DNA of 64,000 nucleotides from Usnea hakonensis (GCA_013423325.1 BLJB01000014.1:1-64000), one strand, 5' to 3'; counted from the stretch's first letter, positions 1 through 11,600 are shown. The notes: generated by a model from the sequence alone, not told the origin. A program made the numbers and translations.

Positions 1-469
1 TCCAGGGGAGTTTCTGGAAATCAATCAATGCTTCTTGAACATCCAGATACCTAGATTTCAACATCTTCTTCAAATGTATTCTACGATAGGCTTACCTACT
101 CTGATGTGACACATGGTTGAAAAGTGTCCCGCGTATTGCTGGCGACGTTGCTGAAGTAGGAAATGAGACAAGGGATGTTGAATCTCTACCACCTCCTACG
201 CTCTCATCACTCTACCTTCCCGTCGCCCAAAAGCCGCGGAGGTGCGCAAAGTTTCTGGAACTGTCATAACGGACAGCGAGCTTGCCTCAAGCAAAAGGGA
301 GATGCTAGCGGAGAGCAAGAGCAATCATGCCTATCGCCAGTGTCAACTGTTGTAGACTGTTACCGCAATGAAAGGTTAAAGACAAACTCTGCATCTTGTC
401 GTGTGCTATCCACCCCAGCTTTTTTCGCCTCGTTGCTTGGGTTTCAAGAAGAGTTCCCTAAGTACTTTG
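1..469. other. No gene recognised (left edge)
   Basis: This stretch lies downstream of the 3' end of the minus-strand regulator that stops at 470. The open frames here have no recognisable composition or motif, and I see no repeat or RNA gene. It may contain the 3' untranslated region of that gene. Confidence 0.5.
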
Positions 470-2816
470 TCATCCTCGTCGTGCCCAAAAGTTTCGCCTA
501 TTCCAGTCAGCGACAAGATACGTTAATTTAAAAAGTGGTTTGAACGCACAGACTCTCCTTTCCTGTGCCTTGACCTGTCCGAACATTTTGGCAAGCGCGA
601 CGTCATTGCCAAATTCCTCCATGTGGTCTTGCAAGCGCCAATTCAACGAGTAAGGCGATTTACCCTTGTGATAAACTTTGCTGTAAGCTGAAATGCACCC
701 GTCGTACATGCTTCTTATGTTTTCCTGGACCTCTAGTATCCAGGGCGGATCGTTGGGTAGCCGTTTGCTTCCGTATTCCATGATTTTGAAGTAAGTAGAG
801 TACATCAACTCGCGCCTGTAGAATAGACTCAACCGTCTGATGCATAGACCAAACATCACTGCATTTGGAAAGCGACGGTTACTCTCGTAGCTCATCTGTT
901 CGTCCAACATCCCAAGCAGCTCTTTCTCGCTGCTGAACTCGACTGCAGGAAATTCTCGCCATTCAATCCGAGACTTCGTCTGATATTTATTTTTCCGTCC
1001 TCGGAGGCACCGGCAATCGAGTTTCTCACAACATACAACTCTCAGGACAGCCACAACACAGTCACGCTATCATGTGTCAGTATAGTAAGAGATCTATTGA
1101 GGTATACCAACTTGCCATTGGCAAACATGGACACACGTCGCAGTAAATCGAGAAAAGGGCGTCTATGGAATCCTCCAATTTGTCTGGCGAGCTATTAGAA
1201 TAGTCTCTCAAAAACTGTCGGTCCGACGTACCTAGCGCACAACTGACAGTATGGTGCTGCGGCCGCGTGTAAAGTGGTTCTGCCTCATCTGATGAGTGCA
1301 GCTTGAAACGCTTGAGACAAATGGACCATATGGAAATACATTTTTGTCCCTGGCTTCTCGTGCACCGTTGGGAAATTTGTAGTGGGGTTAGTAGGGGCGG
1401 AGATGTTAATGAACTGTCATCATACGAGTACTGTATGACTTTCAGCTTGCTGCGGTGGATTTGTAGACTAGTCAAGCAGATATGCCTGGCTAACAATGAT
1501 CCTACAGCCTGTGTACAATGATTACAAGATCCCTTGGTGCCAGAGCACTATTCCAACAACTAATTAGATGATATCCAAAAGTGAGTGAAGCCGACACGAC
1601 ATACCTTTCTACGATCTCTGTTGCAAAGGTAGCATGCGCCTGTGCGCCTCGTGTCCGCGATTTGGCGTCTTTCTTCCGGAGATTGCTTTTTCTTCTTCTT
1701 GATAGCCTTTGAAACTTTTCCAGATTCCGAGCGCCTTGGCAGTGACCCGAATTTCGTAGCTTTCAACTCGCCACAGAGTCTCTGCTGTTGGTCCCAAGGC
1801 ATTTCACAGTCAAAGCCTTCGCCGGATTCTATGAAAGCTTGGACTGTGTTATACGTGTTGGTGGCCAAGCAAGACTCCGCCGTGGTAATTCTTCCTCGGC
1901 ATGCCGGCCGCTGGAAAGTGCGCAGCGTAGGCTGTTCCTCGCTCCGTAAGATTGTACTTGTCCATACTGGCTCCTGAAAGATACAAGGATCAACGCCGAG
2001 ATGCGCAACTGGTCTAGTGAATGAGGAGTTCAAGTGGTCGGTTCCAGAGTCAAGTTGGTCTATCGTAGATGGGACTAAGTGCTGGGAGATAGGAACCAAG
2101 TAGTTCAGATCAAAAGAATTGTGGGTACTTTTGAACACATCGATGGCCAGACTGTCAGCCACACTATTGGGAATGGTAGTTGTATTGGCCGATGATCTAA
2201 ATAAAGCAATGGGATTTAGATTGTTCTGAAGGCCAAAAATGTGATGAGGAGCGAGTGGGCTGTATGTCTCATCTGTCAAATCTGACATTTGGTAGCCATC
2301 GTTGAGACAGCCAGGAGCTTCAGTACCGGCCGTGCTTGGGGACTGATTGGGGTAACATGTGGACCAGTCAAAAGGAGTACCCATTTCGGTACTGAGACAA
2401 TGGGCGTTCTGTATGTATTGTTGATCAATAAATACGCTTGTGGGACTGTAGTTGAGCGATTCGGGCTCGTAATGGATTACAAACGATGACGGTAGATTTT
2501 CTGTGCTCTGCTGACTGAAGTTTGTGGCCCAAGCATCACCGGTTGGGGTTTCATGGCCACCAGGGAAGTTGTCCCATACCGGAGGTACAGTAACAGCGCT
2601 CGTATCCATGTCATCTGTCTGGAAGGGTAGAGGGTCAATGCATTGGACTTGGAGCTCATTGAGAGCGTCCGATCGGTCTGTGGAAGGTTGGGCGAGCAAT
2701 TTGGCGGAACATGAAAGTGTAGCATCGAGGACTGCTTTTCGTGCGCGGCTATCGAGTCTGGCGGCGTCTTGGGCGATCAGATTGAGCCGGGAAATAGGTG
2801 TATCGTGTTCTGCCAT
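470..2816 (-). CDS. Zn2Cys6-like transcription factor with central zinc cluster
   Basis: Probable fungal binuclear-zinc regulator, acting in the nucleus; targets unknown. My model has exons 1605-2816, 1232-1547 and 470-1038, giving 698 residues. The first 380 residues are polar and rich in Ser, Thr, Gln and Asn, as in activation regions. A basic Lys run (KKKKK) then leads into CYLCNRDRRK at about 395-404. A GTATGT intron splits the cluster, and the next exon starts with Cys and continues to Cys-Asn-His-Cys, giving C-x2-C-x6-C-x6-C-x2-C at residues 395-415. The sixth Cys is 12 residues further on, longer than the usual 6-9, so an additional small intron is possible. The last exon is helix-rich with a PPWILEVQE segment. 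A central rather than N-terminal cluster is unusual but known in fungi. Exon 1 is firm; exons 2 and 3 are less certain. Confidence 0.6.
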
Positions 2817-3837
2817 TCCCCTGACAGCTTGGAGTCAGGCTTGAAGGGGAAGATCATGCGTAGGACTGGCGGCGGTGATGGAAGGTTTCAAAATTTGAGG
2901 CAGTGCGACCGACAAATCTAGCAATGAACTGAAAAGCCTTCGTTTAAAGCAGATGGAGGTTGTTGGACAGCAAAAATGAAGACAAATCCAAGTACAAATA
3001 CCAATATGAAAGCCTCGCAGCCTTGGCGAAGGATGTGTAATCACAGTTCTACGCCGATTGCGCTACATCCTTGACACCCCTACTGATGCGCAGCAGCTTT
3101 GTTCTTTTTGGCAAAGCTTTCATCACATTGCGTTATCGGCGAGGGAAGTGTGGCCTGTGAGTGTGTTGGCCGTCAAGTACGTGGCACCTCTTCGAATACT
3201 GACAGCCAATTGCGTACGTATTGAATGAGAAGTGGAGCTGATGAGAGATGGCTAGGTCGGCATTACATGGTTCTCTAGGGAAGCGAGACCGGTGCAACTG
3301 TAATGTGCTAGCATGGAAAATCAACCAAAAATTGGTGGAGAGACTAATTTTGTGTGGCCACCTTTCCTCTCACAGGGCGCTGTACTGGCATCTACTGTTG
3401 TACTAGTGTAACGTACTGGAATTTACGCCCTGGACAGGATTCTCTATCCAAGTTATCCGCCGACTCGCTTTCAGAACAGATACTTTGATACAGGAGCCTG
3501 GACACCAAGATAAAAAACACCGTGATATTCTTCAACGCATGGTGATTCGAATCTTTGGTCTTTGCTCACAGATAGGCAGCTATTAAGGGTTCTTTGCGGT
3601 TTTAGACCTCGATTGCTGGACGGGAAACAATGTAGTCATTGTGTCTTTACCAACTTCTTTCGTGGAAAATGCAGCTCGATTCCTCGCTTCTATACTCTTA
3701 TCCACAAGCAAAACCCGCATGTCCCAAATGCATATCTGTTCCATCCTGTCTTATTTGGCTCCGGCATTACTAGCCCTACTTTCGCCTTCTTCATTCGCAG
3801 CGCCACCGTCTTCCTCTGCGCCAGTCACGGCTCTCGA
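2817..3837. other. Intergenic, upstream of the zinc-cluster regulator
   Basis: About 1 kb between the start of the 470-2816 gene and the 3' end of the small minus-strand gene at 3838. It should contain the promoter of the regulator. No coding pattern, repeat or RNA gene was seen. Open frames on the plus strand between 3562 and 3949 are antisense to the small gene and its 3' flank. Confidence 0.4.
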
Positions 3838-4224
3838 CTATGCCTCAGAGCCTGCAGTGTTGTTGCCGTTACGACTACCATTATTCACAGGCCAGAAATG
3901 GTCGCCAAAGTTTCCTGTAGATGGTCAGATATTTTGTAGTGTGGAGTAAATTGATAGGATCGTTACCATTCTGAGAAAGTAGTCCTGTGTACGAGGCAGT
4001 GGTAGGACGATTACCGTCTTGAGAACTACCATTGGCTGTGGCTTGACTTGGGCCAGGTGAAGGCTGTCCACCAGTGTCTCCTTTGCACTGTGAGATGAGA
4101 AATAATCTTCAACAAAAAAAGACATACCAGTCTGAACGGGATGCGCTCCGGAAGAGCTGTTGCTGGTAAGCCGATTGACGTTAGAGGAGCCGTTGCTGTG
4201 GTTATTGCCCACAGATGACGACAT
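3838..4224 (-). CDS. Small Ser/Asn/Gly-rich conserved-looking protein
   Basis: Unrecognised 95-residue protein rebuilt from three exons (4128-4224, 3967-4080, 3838-3914). All introns are GT-AG (donors GTATGT and GTAACG) and both joins stay in frame. The product is low-complexity and probably disordered: an N-terminal Ser/Asn tract, a Pro/Gly/Gln middle, a short hydrophobic patch (TGLLSQNG) and an aromatic patch (NFGDHFWPV), ending in Asn/Gly. There is no signal peptide or membrane segment. Three coordinated exons keeping one frame through a 288-nt message argue that it is real. The start is the first ATG after a possible 5'-UTR acceptor. Function unknown. Confidence 0.6.
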
Positions 4225-5605
4225 TGAGCCTGTGAAATGTACAAATGTGATAGTAGAGCTTGAAGTTTTGTGAAGAGAAGGGGGAAGGGAGAAGGTTATT
4301 AAGAGGCTTGGAGCGCTAAGGAGCTGCAGACAGGAGCGTTTCCCAGACGCTCGCCGATAACTTTGCGCGAATTTACATTTTGTATTTACCGGCGGACTGA
4401 AGTATCGCCGAACCCAGTCTTGTGTATACCACCAACAGTACTTAGCAGAGGAAATCTCGCTGCCACGGTATGGCCAGGTCACCTCTTCTTAGCAGCTGGT
4501 GACAGGACAGCAACTTGTCATTTTGAGCCAAAAGTGGACATCAGTCATCACAAATTGTGGCTTTGGCTTGGGGGAAGAAAGCATATTAATGCTGCATTCA
4601 GGCCGGTTATACATATGGCCAGAAAAAGCTTAGCAGTTGCTCGCCGATAGCGATTTGAGTGGGGCGTAGTCGAACTTTGCGGAAACATTCTTGCAAATAA
4701 GAATCGTGAGACCTACGCCGGTAGCGGGTGGCTCATCATGTTACATGCCTTCGCGTACAGCAGCACACGTCGACAAGGAGAATTCTCTTCTTGGACCGTG
4801 GCATACCTTATCCGCTGTCACTTTCATGCACAAGACAGTCTTGTAATTGATTGGTGTGAGGTTGATGGCGAGAGAGGAGGAGTACCAATGATCTGTTTTG
4901 GTGCAAGAATGTTGGTCGGGCTTATATGATATTGACAGAAAACCACATTTTCATGCTGGAATAAAGCCAGATGTCATGGCCGACCATGCTTACATATACA
5001 GTCATAGAAAGTTTTGTCCATGCAATTCCAGCCCAGCCCCACACCATCGCTTCTTTTAGCAGAATGACAATCCTCAATCTCATTTTAGGTAGAGAATTTT
5101 GCTGCTGAAGAGTGCAATGGAGGTCTTGGCAGCAATTTGGTAATTTGTCACAGGCTACTAAAGTGGTTCCTGCGTGTGCTCGGGAGCTGTCCTTTAAGGT
5201 TGACGAAGGTCTCGAAGATGGTCAGATTTTGGGCGAGCATCGAGAATCCAAATGACCACTATATGTCCGATACTTCAGAAGAGATCTTGAGTGAGGATTC
5301 CATGTTTCCGGACTGTTACAGATACCCGCCTTCGCGAATGTAATTCGAAAGGGGACTTGATGCATTGATCTGCCCAGAGTAGTTCGCTGACTCAATTTGT
5401 GACTGTTCATGGAGCTGCTGTCTCCGATGAAAATGCCTCATAGCACCCAGTCGTAGGAAGCTTGTCTTTTATTGCATGGTGATTGCACCGTGGAGTTGCT
5501 CTCTGACGAAGCTCCAACAATCTCCGTCATTACCATCAAGACCTGTCTGGCTTATTTGGAGTCTCCTCAGCGTTGATAAGAGGCACCACATTATCTCCTG
5601 CATTC
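4225..5605. other. Intergenic, nothing recognised
   Basis: About 1.4 kb between the small disordered protein and the 3' end of the next Zn2Cys6 regulator. Several short open frames on both strands lack ordered composition and have no plausible splice partners. No repeats or RNA genes were seen. The left part probably serves as the promoter for the gene at 3838-4224. Confidence 0.4.
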
Positions 5606-7390
5606 CTATTTCCAGCCCCATTCCTCGACTAGCCCTTGCTGTGCGTCGTGTCTTGACCATCCGCTGCATCGACTTGTAACACTCATGAAGTCCAGCAGAG
5701 CTTCCTGCTCTTGCCGGTCCTTAAACCAATTGCCGCAGATAATGATAGCTAGATTAGCTGTGAACCTGGCAGGCATAAAATTGTGGCAGATGGCGATGCC
5801 TATTACAGTACGCAGATGTGATAGCGCAGTACTCTGCATGGCTACTGCGGCGGACTTCACTCGCGGTCCTATTCGTGGTAGGCTGGGATCATGGGCTGTC
5901 AGCAGAACTTTTGCCATGTTGAAGAATTGGGTTGCTACGACATGCTCATCAGTCACATAACAGATTTCAGGAAAATATCTGCCATTTGATGGATCTCTCG
6001 GGCGGATATAAATCGGATCGAAGCTGCCAGGACGTCTGCTCTCCCACACCTCCAGCATTTTGCAAAGCTCGTGCCATCGGGCATGTGACACTTCCTCGCC
6101 GAAGGCCAGTTTCGATACTAGAGCGGCAATGTACAACATTTGGTGAAACCACATCTCGTCGCTGCCAGAATCGTCCTCAGACTCGAAGTCGCAGTTGCTT
6201 AGATCGGTAGTAACACCGCGCTGATACAAATAGGCATTATATATCTCTTGACGGAGGTGTAACCAGAACACTGCCCTTCGAAGTGGCGACGAATTGTATA
6301 CACCTTCTGCAGGGAAGAAGATCGATGTCCCCTTAAGATGTCGTGGTAGGTCATTGCCAGCTAGAGATCAGATAATTATTACAGGATCCGACTAGACAAG
6401 CAAGGAGCAGCCTTACACTCAAGACCATCATACAGATGAAGAATAGTCGTAGTAACCAGTACACTGTCCTCGTCTGCGGGATCAGTATCACTCAACATCG
6501 GCACAATCATGTTCAAACATCTGTCGTGGTACATCATCGCATTATACATATTACTTTGGCCGTTAACTCGGCTGTCATGAAAAGCGGCAATAGCGAGGAT
6601 TGCAGTCATCAATAAGGGACTCGACGTTGCCATATGGGGTACTATCCTCCCGAAGTGCCTCTTGCTATCGCCGACGTCGAACTTGCACGGAGTCAGCCAA
6701 GGCTCACCGAGCTATGAAAATAATCTTGCATACCCATGGCGCAAGGTGAGTGATCCAATGCTGAAGGAGCTTGCCTTCTTGCAAGCTTTGTAACGGACGA
6801 TGCAGCTCCGGTTCAGCCAATACCCTCTCTAAAGAGGACAAGCTCTTGTTGACAGGTTCCTTCTCTGTAAGCTGGGATGTGATTCTCAAATGATGACTCG
6901 AAATATCCGAGGCGGACGCTGTGGGGACGTTACCTGGCGGGTCGTGAGACACTTGCGCTGATGCTGTCAAGTAGTCTGGGGGGTCATCGTCCGGGGTGAA
7001 AGCCAGAGCTGTCGGAGTGTGGGGACTCGATCCAAAAAAGGACACGGGAGGCGGCTGCTCAAGCAAGGGTGTATCAGATTCCACGTTGGGGCCTTCGGCA
7101 TGGTCTCTATCGTCCTCTAGATTACTGGTTAGGGAATTGTGAGCGCTAGGGTCGCTGTCGACGACAAATTCGAGTTTCTGGTCGGTATTATCGACCCACG
7201 TCTGCTCGCTGTCGAAAAAGAAGTCATACTTGGTGAGATGCGCACGAGTGACCCTTTCTGAAGGGCATACAAGATGTCGGAAGCGAACATTGAGTCGAAG
7301 ACACTCTCTGCCACTCTTTTCGCACGCCCTGCAAGTAGAACGTGTATCGCATTTGAGATGCCGCACTCTGCAGCCTGCGCATTTCGTCAT
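5606..7390 (-). CDS. Zn2Cys6 transcription factor, fungal_trans_2 (ARCA-like)
   Basis: Nuclear DNA-binding regulator of the fungal Zn2Cys6 class. Exons 6734-7390, 6417-6681 and 5606-6360 (donors GTATGC and GTAAGG) give 558 residues. The cluster is at the extreme N-terminus, residues 4-30, with canonical spacing C-x2-C-x6-C-x5-C-x2-C-x6-C, followed by a basic/hydrophobic linker. A Ser/Pro/Asp-rich stretch precedes the large helical fungal-specific domain, which begins around HWITHLAPWFDV and contains MATSSPLL and FWLHLRQEIYNAYL, typical of the fungal_trans_2 family. The C-terminus ends with EEWGWK, as in ARCA-like proteins. It looks intact. Regulatory targets cannot be read from the sequence. 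Neighbouring genes are unrelated, so it is not an obvious cluster regulator. Confidence 0.88.
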
Positions 7391-7926
7391 TCTGCTTGGG
7401 AGGATCTACAGTTTGCGAGGGTTATTTGATGTTTTTTTCAAGAGGCCGATAATGAATATCTGGGCTGTGGGAGTGCTTGAATCCACGCTGTTGAATCATC
7501 ACAACTTCAGACCAATGAAATGATTGGTCAGAGGGGGAATGATGAAGAGAGCATGTAGAAAACTTGCCGTGATTTCCGTTCGTAATATTCAATTTACGTT
7601 ACCTAATTGCATGAAGAGAGCATGTGACCAGGATATGGGATTAGTCATGCATATGCTGGGCCAATCATTGGATGAATTCCCACGCAAAGCTTGGTGTACA
7701 AAAGGAAAGTATGCCGAAAGACACACTTACACAAGACGGCCCTCGGGCGCACATGGGGTTGACATACAGACCTCAGTCGAGAGGCACATGAAAGAAACTC
7801 AAGATTATGATTGAATCAAAAGCGCAATTAAACAGATCTATATCATCAACACCGCTCACCACCTACCTTTAATGCTCTCGCTTTTTTCCTCTCTCGCTTT
7901 TCTCCCCCCCTTCCCCAAGCCGCCCA
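7391..7926. other. Intergenic promoter region
   Basis: About 0.5 kb between two minus-strand genes. It contains AT-rich stretches and no recognisable coding signal. It should hold the promoter of the 5606-7390 regulator and the 3' end of the gene at 7927-8610. Confidence 0.4.
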
Positions 7927-8610
7927 TCATCCCTCAACCTTCCGACCCCTACGCCCCCCAACCATCTCATAATACACCTCGCGCTCCCGCTTATAAGGAT
8001 GTAGCTGAACAGCCGTCCGACTTCGCATATTCCACCCGCCCTTTCGCACCTCACCCACCTCCTCGTCGTGCGCGACTGTTGAATCAGAAACACTCGCCAC
8101 GTCGTCGCTCGCAGTGTTCGACTCTGTGTCCGGGCATGAACTCAGTTCACTCTCCTCATCACTACCTTCTTCGCCAATTCTCGTCCGCAGATAACTCACC
8201 GGGATACCGCTGTCTACTTGCATCCGTAGGGCCAGTTGTTCTTTTTTCAGCGCTGTTTTGATGAGCTTGATGGCGGGGCTGGGATCGGGGAGGCCGTTGA
8301 GGTTGCGGTTGAGCAGATCGGTAGGGGTTGGTTTGCGTGAGGTTCCGATGACGGGGAGGTTGGGGGCTTCGTTGTAATTTGTCATTGGGTTTGTGCTTGG
8401 AGGATGGGTGCGCGGTTGTTGATTGCTGGAGGAATTATGTGCGGAAGGTGTGTGGGTGCTGGGGTTGTGGTGGGTAGGACTCCTGGTCTCTTTATTTGGG
8501 AGCTGAGAAAGGGGGGGGAAGAGATGTCGGAGGGGTGTGATGAGGACGAGGGAGTGGATAACACCAAGGGTGGATTGAACAATGCACGCTTTGTGCTTGG
8601 AGGACGACAT
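7927..8610 (-). CDS. Hypothetical polar protein with acidic C-terminal half
   Basis: Unrecognised single-exon protein. The ATG at 8610 gives about 227 residues; a shorter start inside (MTNYNEAPN, roughly residue 76) is possible because the first 75 residues are Pro/Ser/His/Asn-rich and less protein-like. The core carries a Lys-rich helix (AIKLIKTALKKEQLALRMQ), then SYLRTRIGEEG, then an acidic Ser/Asp/Glu segment, and ends in a basic KRERE...GRRGRK tail. No signal peptide or membrane span. The alternating basic and acidic segments would suit a nuclear or chromatin-associated protein, but that is inference only. Confidence 0.5.
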   Translation of the reverse strand: MSSSKHKACIVQSTLGVIHSLVLITPLRHLFPPLSQLPNKETRSPTHHNPSTHTPSAHNSSSNQQPRTHPPSTNPMTNYNEAPNLPVIGTSRKPTPTDLLNRNLNGLPDPSPAIKLIKTALKKEQLALRMQVDSGIPVSYLRTRIGEEGSDEESELSSCPDTESNTASDDVASVSDSTVAHDEEVGEVRKGGWNMRSRTAVQLHPYKREREVYYEMVGGRRGRKVEG

Positions 8611-9136
8611 TGTCAAGAATAAAGAATTATCAGAACACAATAAGCGACTTGCAATAATGAAAACAATGACTTACATGGCATATCCTTGGGCCAAGAAGCT
8701 GCGATTCAACCCTTCAGCTTTTATTATCAGAGTCCCCTCTTTTGATCCTCTTCATTTCGAGGCAAACAGCCTCAAAAAATCATGTTTCACACGGTCCCGA
8801 TAGAATCTTCTCTAGGCAGACCAGCTTCATGGAATATAAGATAAGTGAATGGCAATATACCGACGCCAAAGTCGTGCATGTGAAAATCATGCTTTGAGGC
8901 AAATCCACCAACATAGTGCCTATAATGCTCATCGACGAACAACCAGCACCTTCCTCAGTTGACAATCCTCGTATCCCAACAGGGATTGCGACGATTCCCG
9001 TGGTAATCTGAACGTGGAGACATTATTTCAAAACTTCGTCATAGCTTTCCACATCTCTCGATTCCCCTACCACAAGCTTCCCTGTAAACCTTTCACCGCC
9101 GTATTTTGTATTTCCCCAATTCAAAACCCCACACCC
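8611..9136. other. Intergenic, nothing recognised
   Basis: About 0.5 kb separating the polar protein from the 3' end of the secreted-protein gene. AT-rich, with no recognisable coding frame, repeat or RNA gene. It should hold the promoter of the 7927-8610 gene. Confidence 0.4.
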
Positions 9137-9658
9137 TCAGAACTTCACCAAAGACCCCTTGCCCACCTGTATCCACTCATAATCCCCCTTCCTAATCTCC
9201 ACCATGTACAAAAACTCCCTCGCCGAGTCATGCTCATTCAAGAACACCGACATCAAATCCAGCGCATTCTTCCATTCCTCCCAATACACAAGCCCATCGC
9301 GACGAAATGTAAACGCCAAATTTCCATTCGTGTCCACAATGTCTTCATAGATAGGCGACAACATTGTATGGTCGGAGGTATTAATAGCATTTTTTAGAGC
9401 CGCAGAGACACAGGTTTTCGCCCCGGTGCGAGGGATAGGGTCGCCGTAGCCATTGAATGTGACGGCGACGGGGGGCACGATGTAGAGGTTCACGATGCGG
9501 AGGGGTACTTCGGGCCAGGGGAGGAGGGGGAGGGTCGTGTTAAAGTGGGTTGTGTTGAGGTACGTTATGTCGAAGGATGGTTGGATGAGGGAGAGGGCGG
9601 CGATTGCATTTTGAGGGAGCAGGAGCGCGAGACCCAGGTTAAGGATTTGCGAGAGCAT
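9137..9658 (-). CDS. Small secreted protein, unknown
   Basis: Single-exon frame of 173 residues. It begins with a classic signal peptide: MLSQILNLGLALLLPQ, then a small-residue cleavage region (NAIAALS) at about residues 18-21. The mature part has several N-glycosylation sequons near the N-terminus (NTT twice), only one obvious Cys, and a C-terminal half rich in Trp, Tyr and charged residues (YWEEWKNALD). I do not recognise a family. The strand and start are supported by the signal peptide and by strong C/G at third codon positions. It is probably extracellular; an effector role would be speculation. Confidence 0.65.
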   Translation of the reverse strand: MLSQILNLGLALLLPQNAIAALSLIQPSFDITYLNTTHFNTTLPLLPWPEVPLRIVNLYIVPPVAVTFNGYGDPIPRTGAKTCVSAALKNAINTSDHTMLSPIYEDIVDTNGNLAFTFRRDGLVYWEEWKNALDLMSVFLNEHDSAREFLYMVEIRKGDYEWIQVGKGSLVKF

Positions 9659-10707
9659 CGTGACGTTCTTGGATGCACCGGGCCGTCGTTAAAGCAAGCC
9701 ATGTTGTGTGCGAGGTTTTGAGGTCAGGGATAGTGGTAAAGCGCTTATACAACAGAGACCCCTGGGGTTCAACGCGTCGTGCACTTAGCCAAGTCGCTTC
9801 TAGGACTATTAGCGCACGCGATACTTCGCGTTAAGAAAATACATGCCTAATTACCTATACAGATTGTCACCTTGACAATTTCGAGACTCAAGTACGACCA
9901 GCGACCGACAGGTGCCGTCAACTGCTGGTAGTAAGCAACTGAGTCGCAGACTGTCAAGGTCAGCACTCTTTCATTTGCCCTCTCAGAACTTGAATCGATG
10001 GATCTAAAGCTCGCGAGACAAGCCATCCGACCATGACCGAGAACATCGGCTCCTTGTCGTAGGGTTTACGGAGGTGTCTGCGGGATTGAGTCGCAAGGCG
10101 AATGAGGGGGAAAAGGGGGCATACATTGCTCTGTGGGGAAGATTGTCCGACTGCTTGAGAGGATTGGAGAATGGCGACGGCTGGGAAGGAGGCGAATGGT
10201 ACAGGATGCCCGGATATGTATTCAGATTTGAGGTGATATGTATCTATGTGAAGGCGTTCGTCTGAAACACTAGCAGCGTTCATCTACCAATCTGTGTTTG
10301 TGTGTGAGTCTTAACCGGAAAGAGTATCTTCTGAAAGCAGATGTCTTCCAAGGAATAATTTGATAGATACGAACTTCAGAGGAGCCCATGTCATTTGCAA
10401 ATTGTGCAGCTGCGGGGAAAAAAAGGAGGCCTTGGATGGAAGCATTCCGTGCAATTGCTGGGAGTATGTTCTTGTTTTTGCCATCCTGATCCTGCCGTCA
10501 GTATAGACTTCAGCCACAGTACAAAGGACATACCCGAGCTTTTGAAAACTGGCATGCCGATATAGCTTCCTTTATGAAGCTTCTCGGCACCACATAATAT
10601 CAGACACCTATATGTCTTCTCACCATCAACTATCCCAACTCAATGACCTTATAGCATTTCCAGGCCCAACCAAGCTTTTGTGGCCAACAAGTGGTCCCGT
10701 TTGCCGC
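9659..10707. other. Intergenic, nothing recognised
   Basis: About 1 kb between the secreted-protein start and the 3' end of the Y14 gene. Short frames at 9960-10283 (minus) and 10074-10265 (plus) overlap each other and show no recognisable features. No repeats or RNA genes were found. Confidence 0.4.
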
Positions 10708-11334
10708 CTATTCGTCCTTCACACCATCCCCTTCAGGACTCCTACTCCTATTTCTCCCACCCCTCCCCCCCTTTCCCCCTCCTCTTGCCTGTCCCTGCTT
10801 CCCCTCCTTAGGCGGCGGTCTCACAAACGCAAAGTCTACCCCAATGGTCTGATCGAGCAACTTCTTCCCATGGGCGCCTTTGATGGCGTTCTTAGCATCC
10901 GACACTGTAGGGTATTCAACTAGCACGTAGCCCTGTATGACAACGTCAAAGTCAGCTCTAGACATACTGGCCTTTCTGTCTTTCCTTCTCCCAGCCACAT
11001 TCCCTCTTCTGAGCCCGTAGCCCTCGGCCAAACTACGCCAATTGTACTTCACAAGCCGCCCAACGCCCAGCAACCGCGCTCGCTGTAGACATACCTTCAC
11101 GTACCCCGTCCTCCGATCCAAATTCATATGCAAATTCTTGATTTCTCCAAACTCCCCAAACATCTCCTGGAGATCCTCCTCGCTCGCTTCCTCGTGCACG
11201 TTTGTGACTAAGATGATCCAGCCTTCGATTGAGCGCACGGCTACGGCGCCAGAAGAGGTGAGCTGGTCCGTTGTGGAGGGTTTGGAGTCGTTGCGGGGAG
11301 GGGAGCTGTCGATTTCCATGTCGTTAGATGCCAT
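10708..11334 (-). CDS. RBM8A: Exon-junction complex RNA-binding protein Y14 (RBM8A)
   Basis: Orthologue of Y14/RBM8A, the RRM partner of Mago in the exon-junction complex, which marks spliced mRNA in the nucleus and helps export, localisation and decay. Two exons, 11095-11334 and 10708-10932, are separated by a 162-nt intron (GTATGT...CATACAG) and give 154 residues. The single RRM spans about residues 38-118 and carries the hallmark strings GWIILVTNVHEEASEEDL, LDRRTGYVK, then across the splice GYVLVEY and IGVDFAFVRPP. The acidic N-terminus and the RG/GRGG-rich tail followed by RSRSPEG also match the family. The intron falls exactly between TGYVK and GYVLVEY. This is one of the firmest calls in the window. 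Confidence 0.95.
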   Translation of the reverse strand: MASNDMEIDSSPPRNDSKPSTTDQLTSSGAVAVRSIEGWIILVTNVHEEASEEDLQEMFGEFGEIKNLHMNLDRRTGYVKVCLQRARLLGVGRLVKYNWRSLAEGYGLRRGNVAGRRKDRKASMSRADFDVVIQGYVLVEYPTVSDAKNAIKGAHGKKLLDQTIGVDFAFVRPPPKEGKQGQARGGGKGGRGGRNRSRSPEGDGVKDE

Positions 11335-11474
11335 GGTTGCCGGTGTGGTGGGGGGTTGAGCGGATGGTGCTAGGCTGGGGATGAAGGTTAGGTGTCTACT
11401 AAAGTACTTCAGTACAGCCGATGTTTAGCCGGGCCTCGAGCCCAAAATATATGTTTTCAATCATTACTACCTTA

Positions 11475-11600
11475 CGGAGGTCTGCACCGTATGTCCTGGG
11501 ACTAGCCCTAACCCTTACTTCGGAAGACGGCCCCAATCCTATATGCTGAGCGTTATCCGAAGAGTCTTGGCAGTCCCAGGACTTTCGGTGCAGACCTCCG
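11475..11600. mobile_element. MITE-like element with 29-bp terminal inverted repeats
   Basis: A 126-bp segment bounded by inverted repeats. The left arm (11475-11503) starts CGGAGGTCTGCACCG. The reverse complement of the right arm (11572-11600) matches it at 27 of 29 positions, differing only at the two bases after that string. TA dinucleotides flank both ends (11473-11474 and 11601-11602), fitting a TA target duplication of the Tc1/mariner type. The interior has no coding capacity. It lies in the intergenic gap between the Y14 gene start (11334) and the 3' end of the membrane-protein gene (11920). No partner transposase is present in the window. Confidence 0.75.

Noticed and set aside
163..531. 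122-codon plus-strand frame near the left edge
   Set aside because: It overlaps the 3' end of the zinc-cluster gene and shows no protein-like composition.
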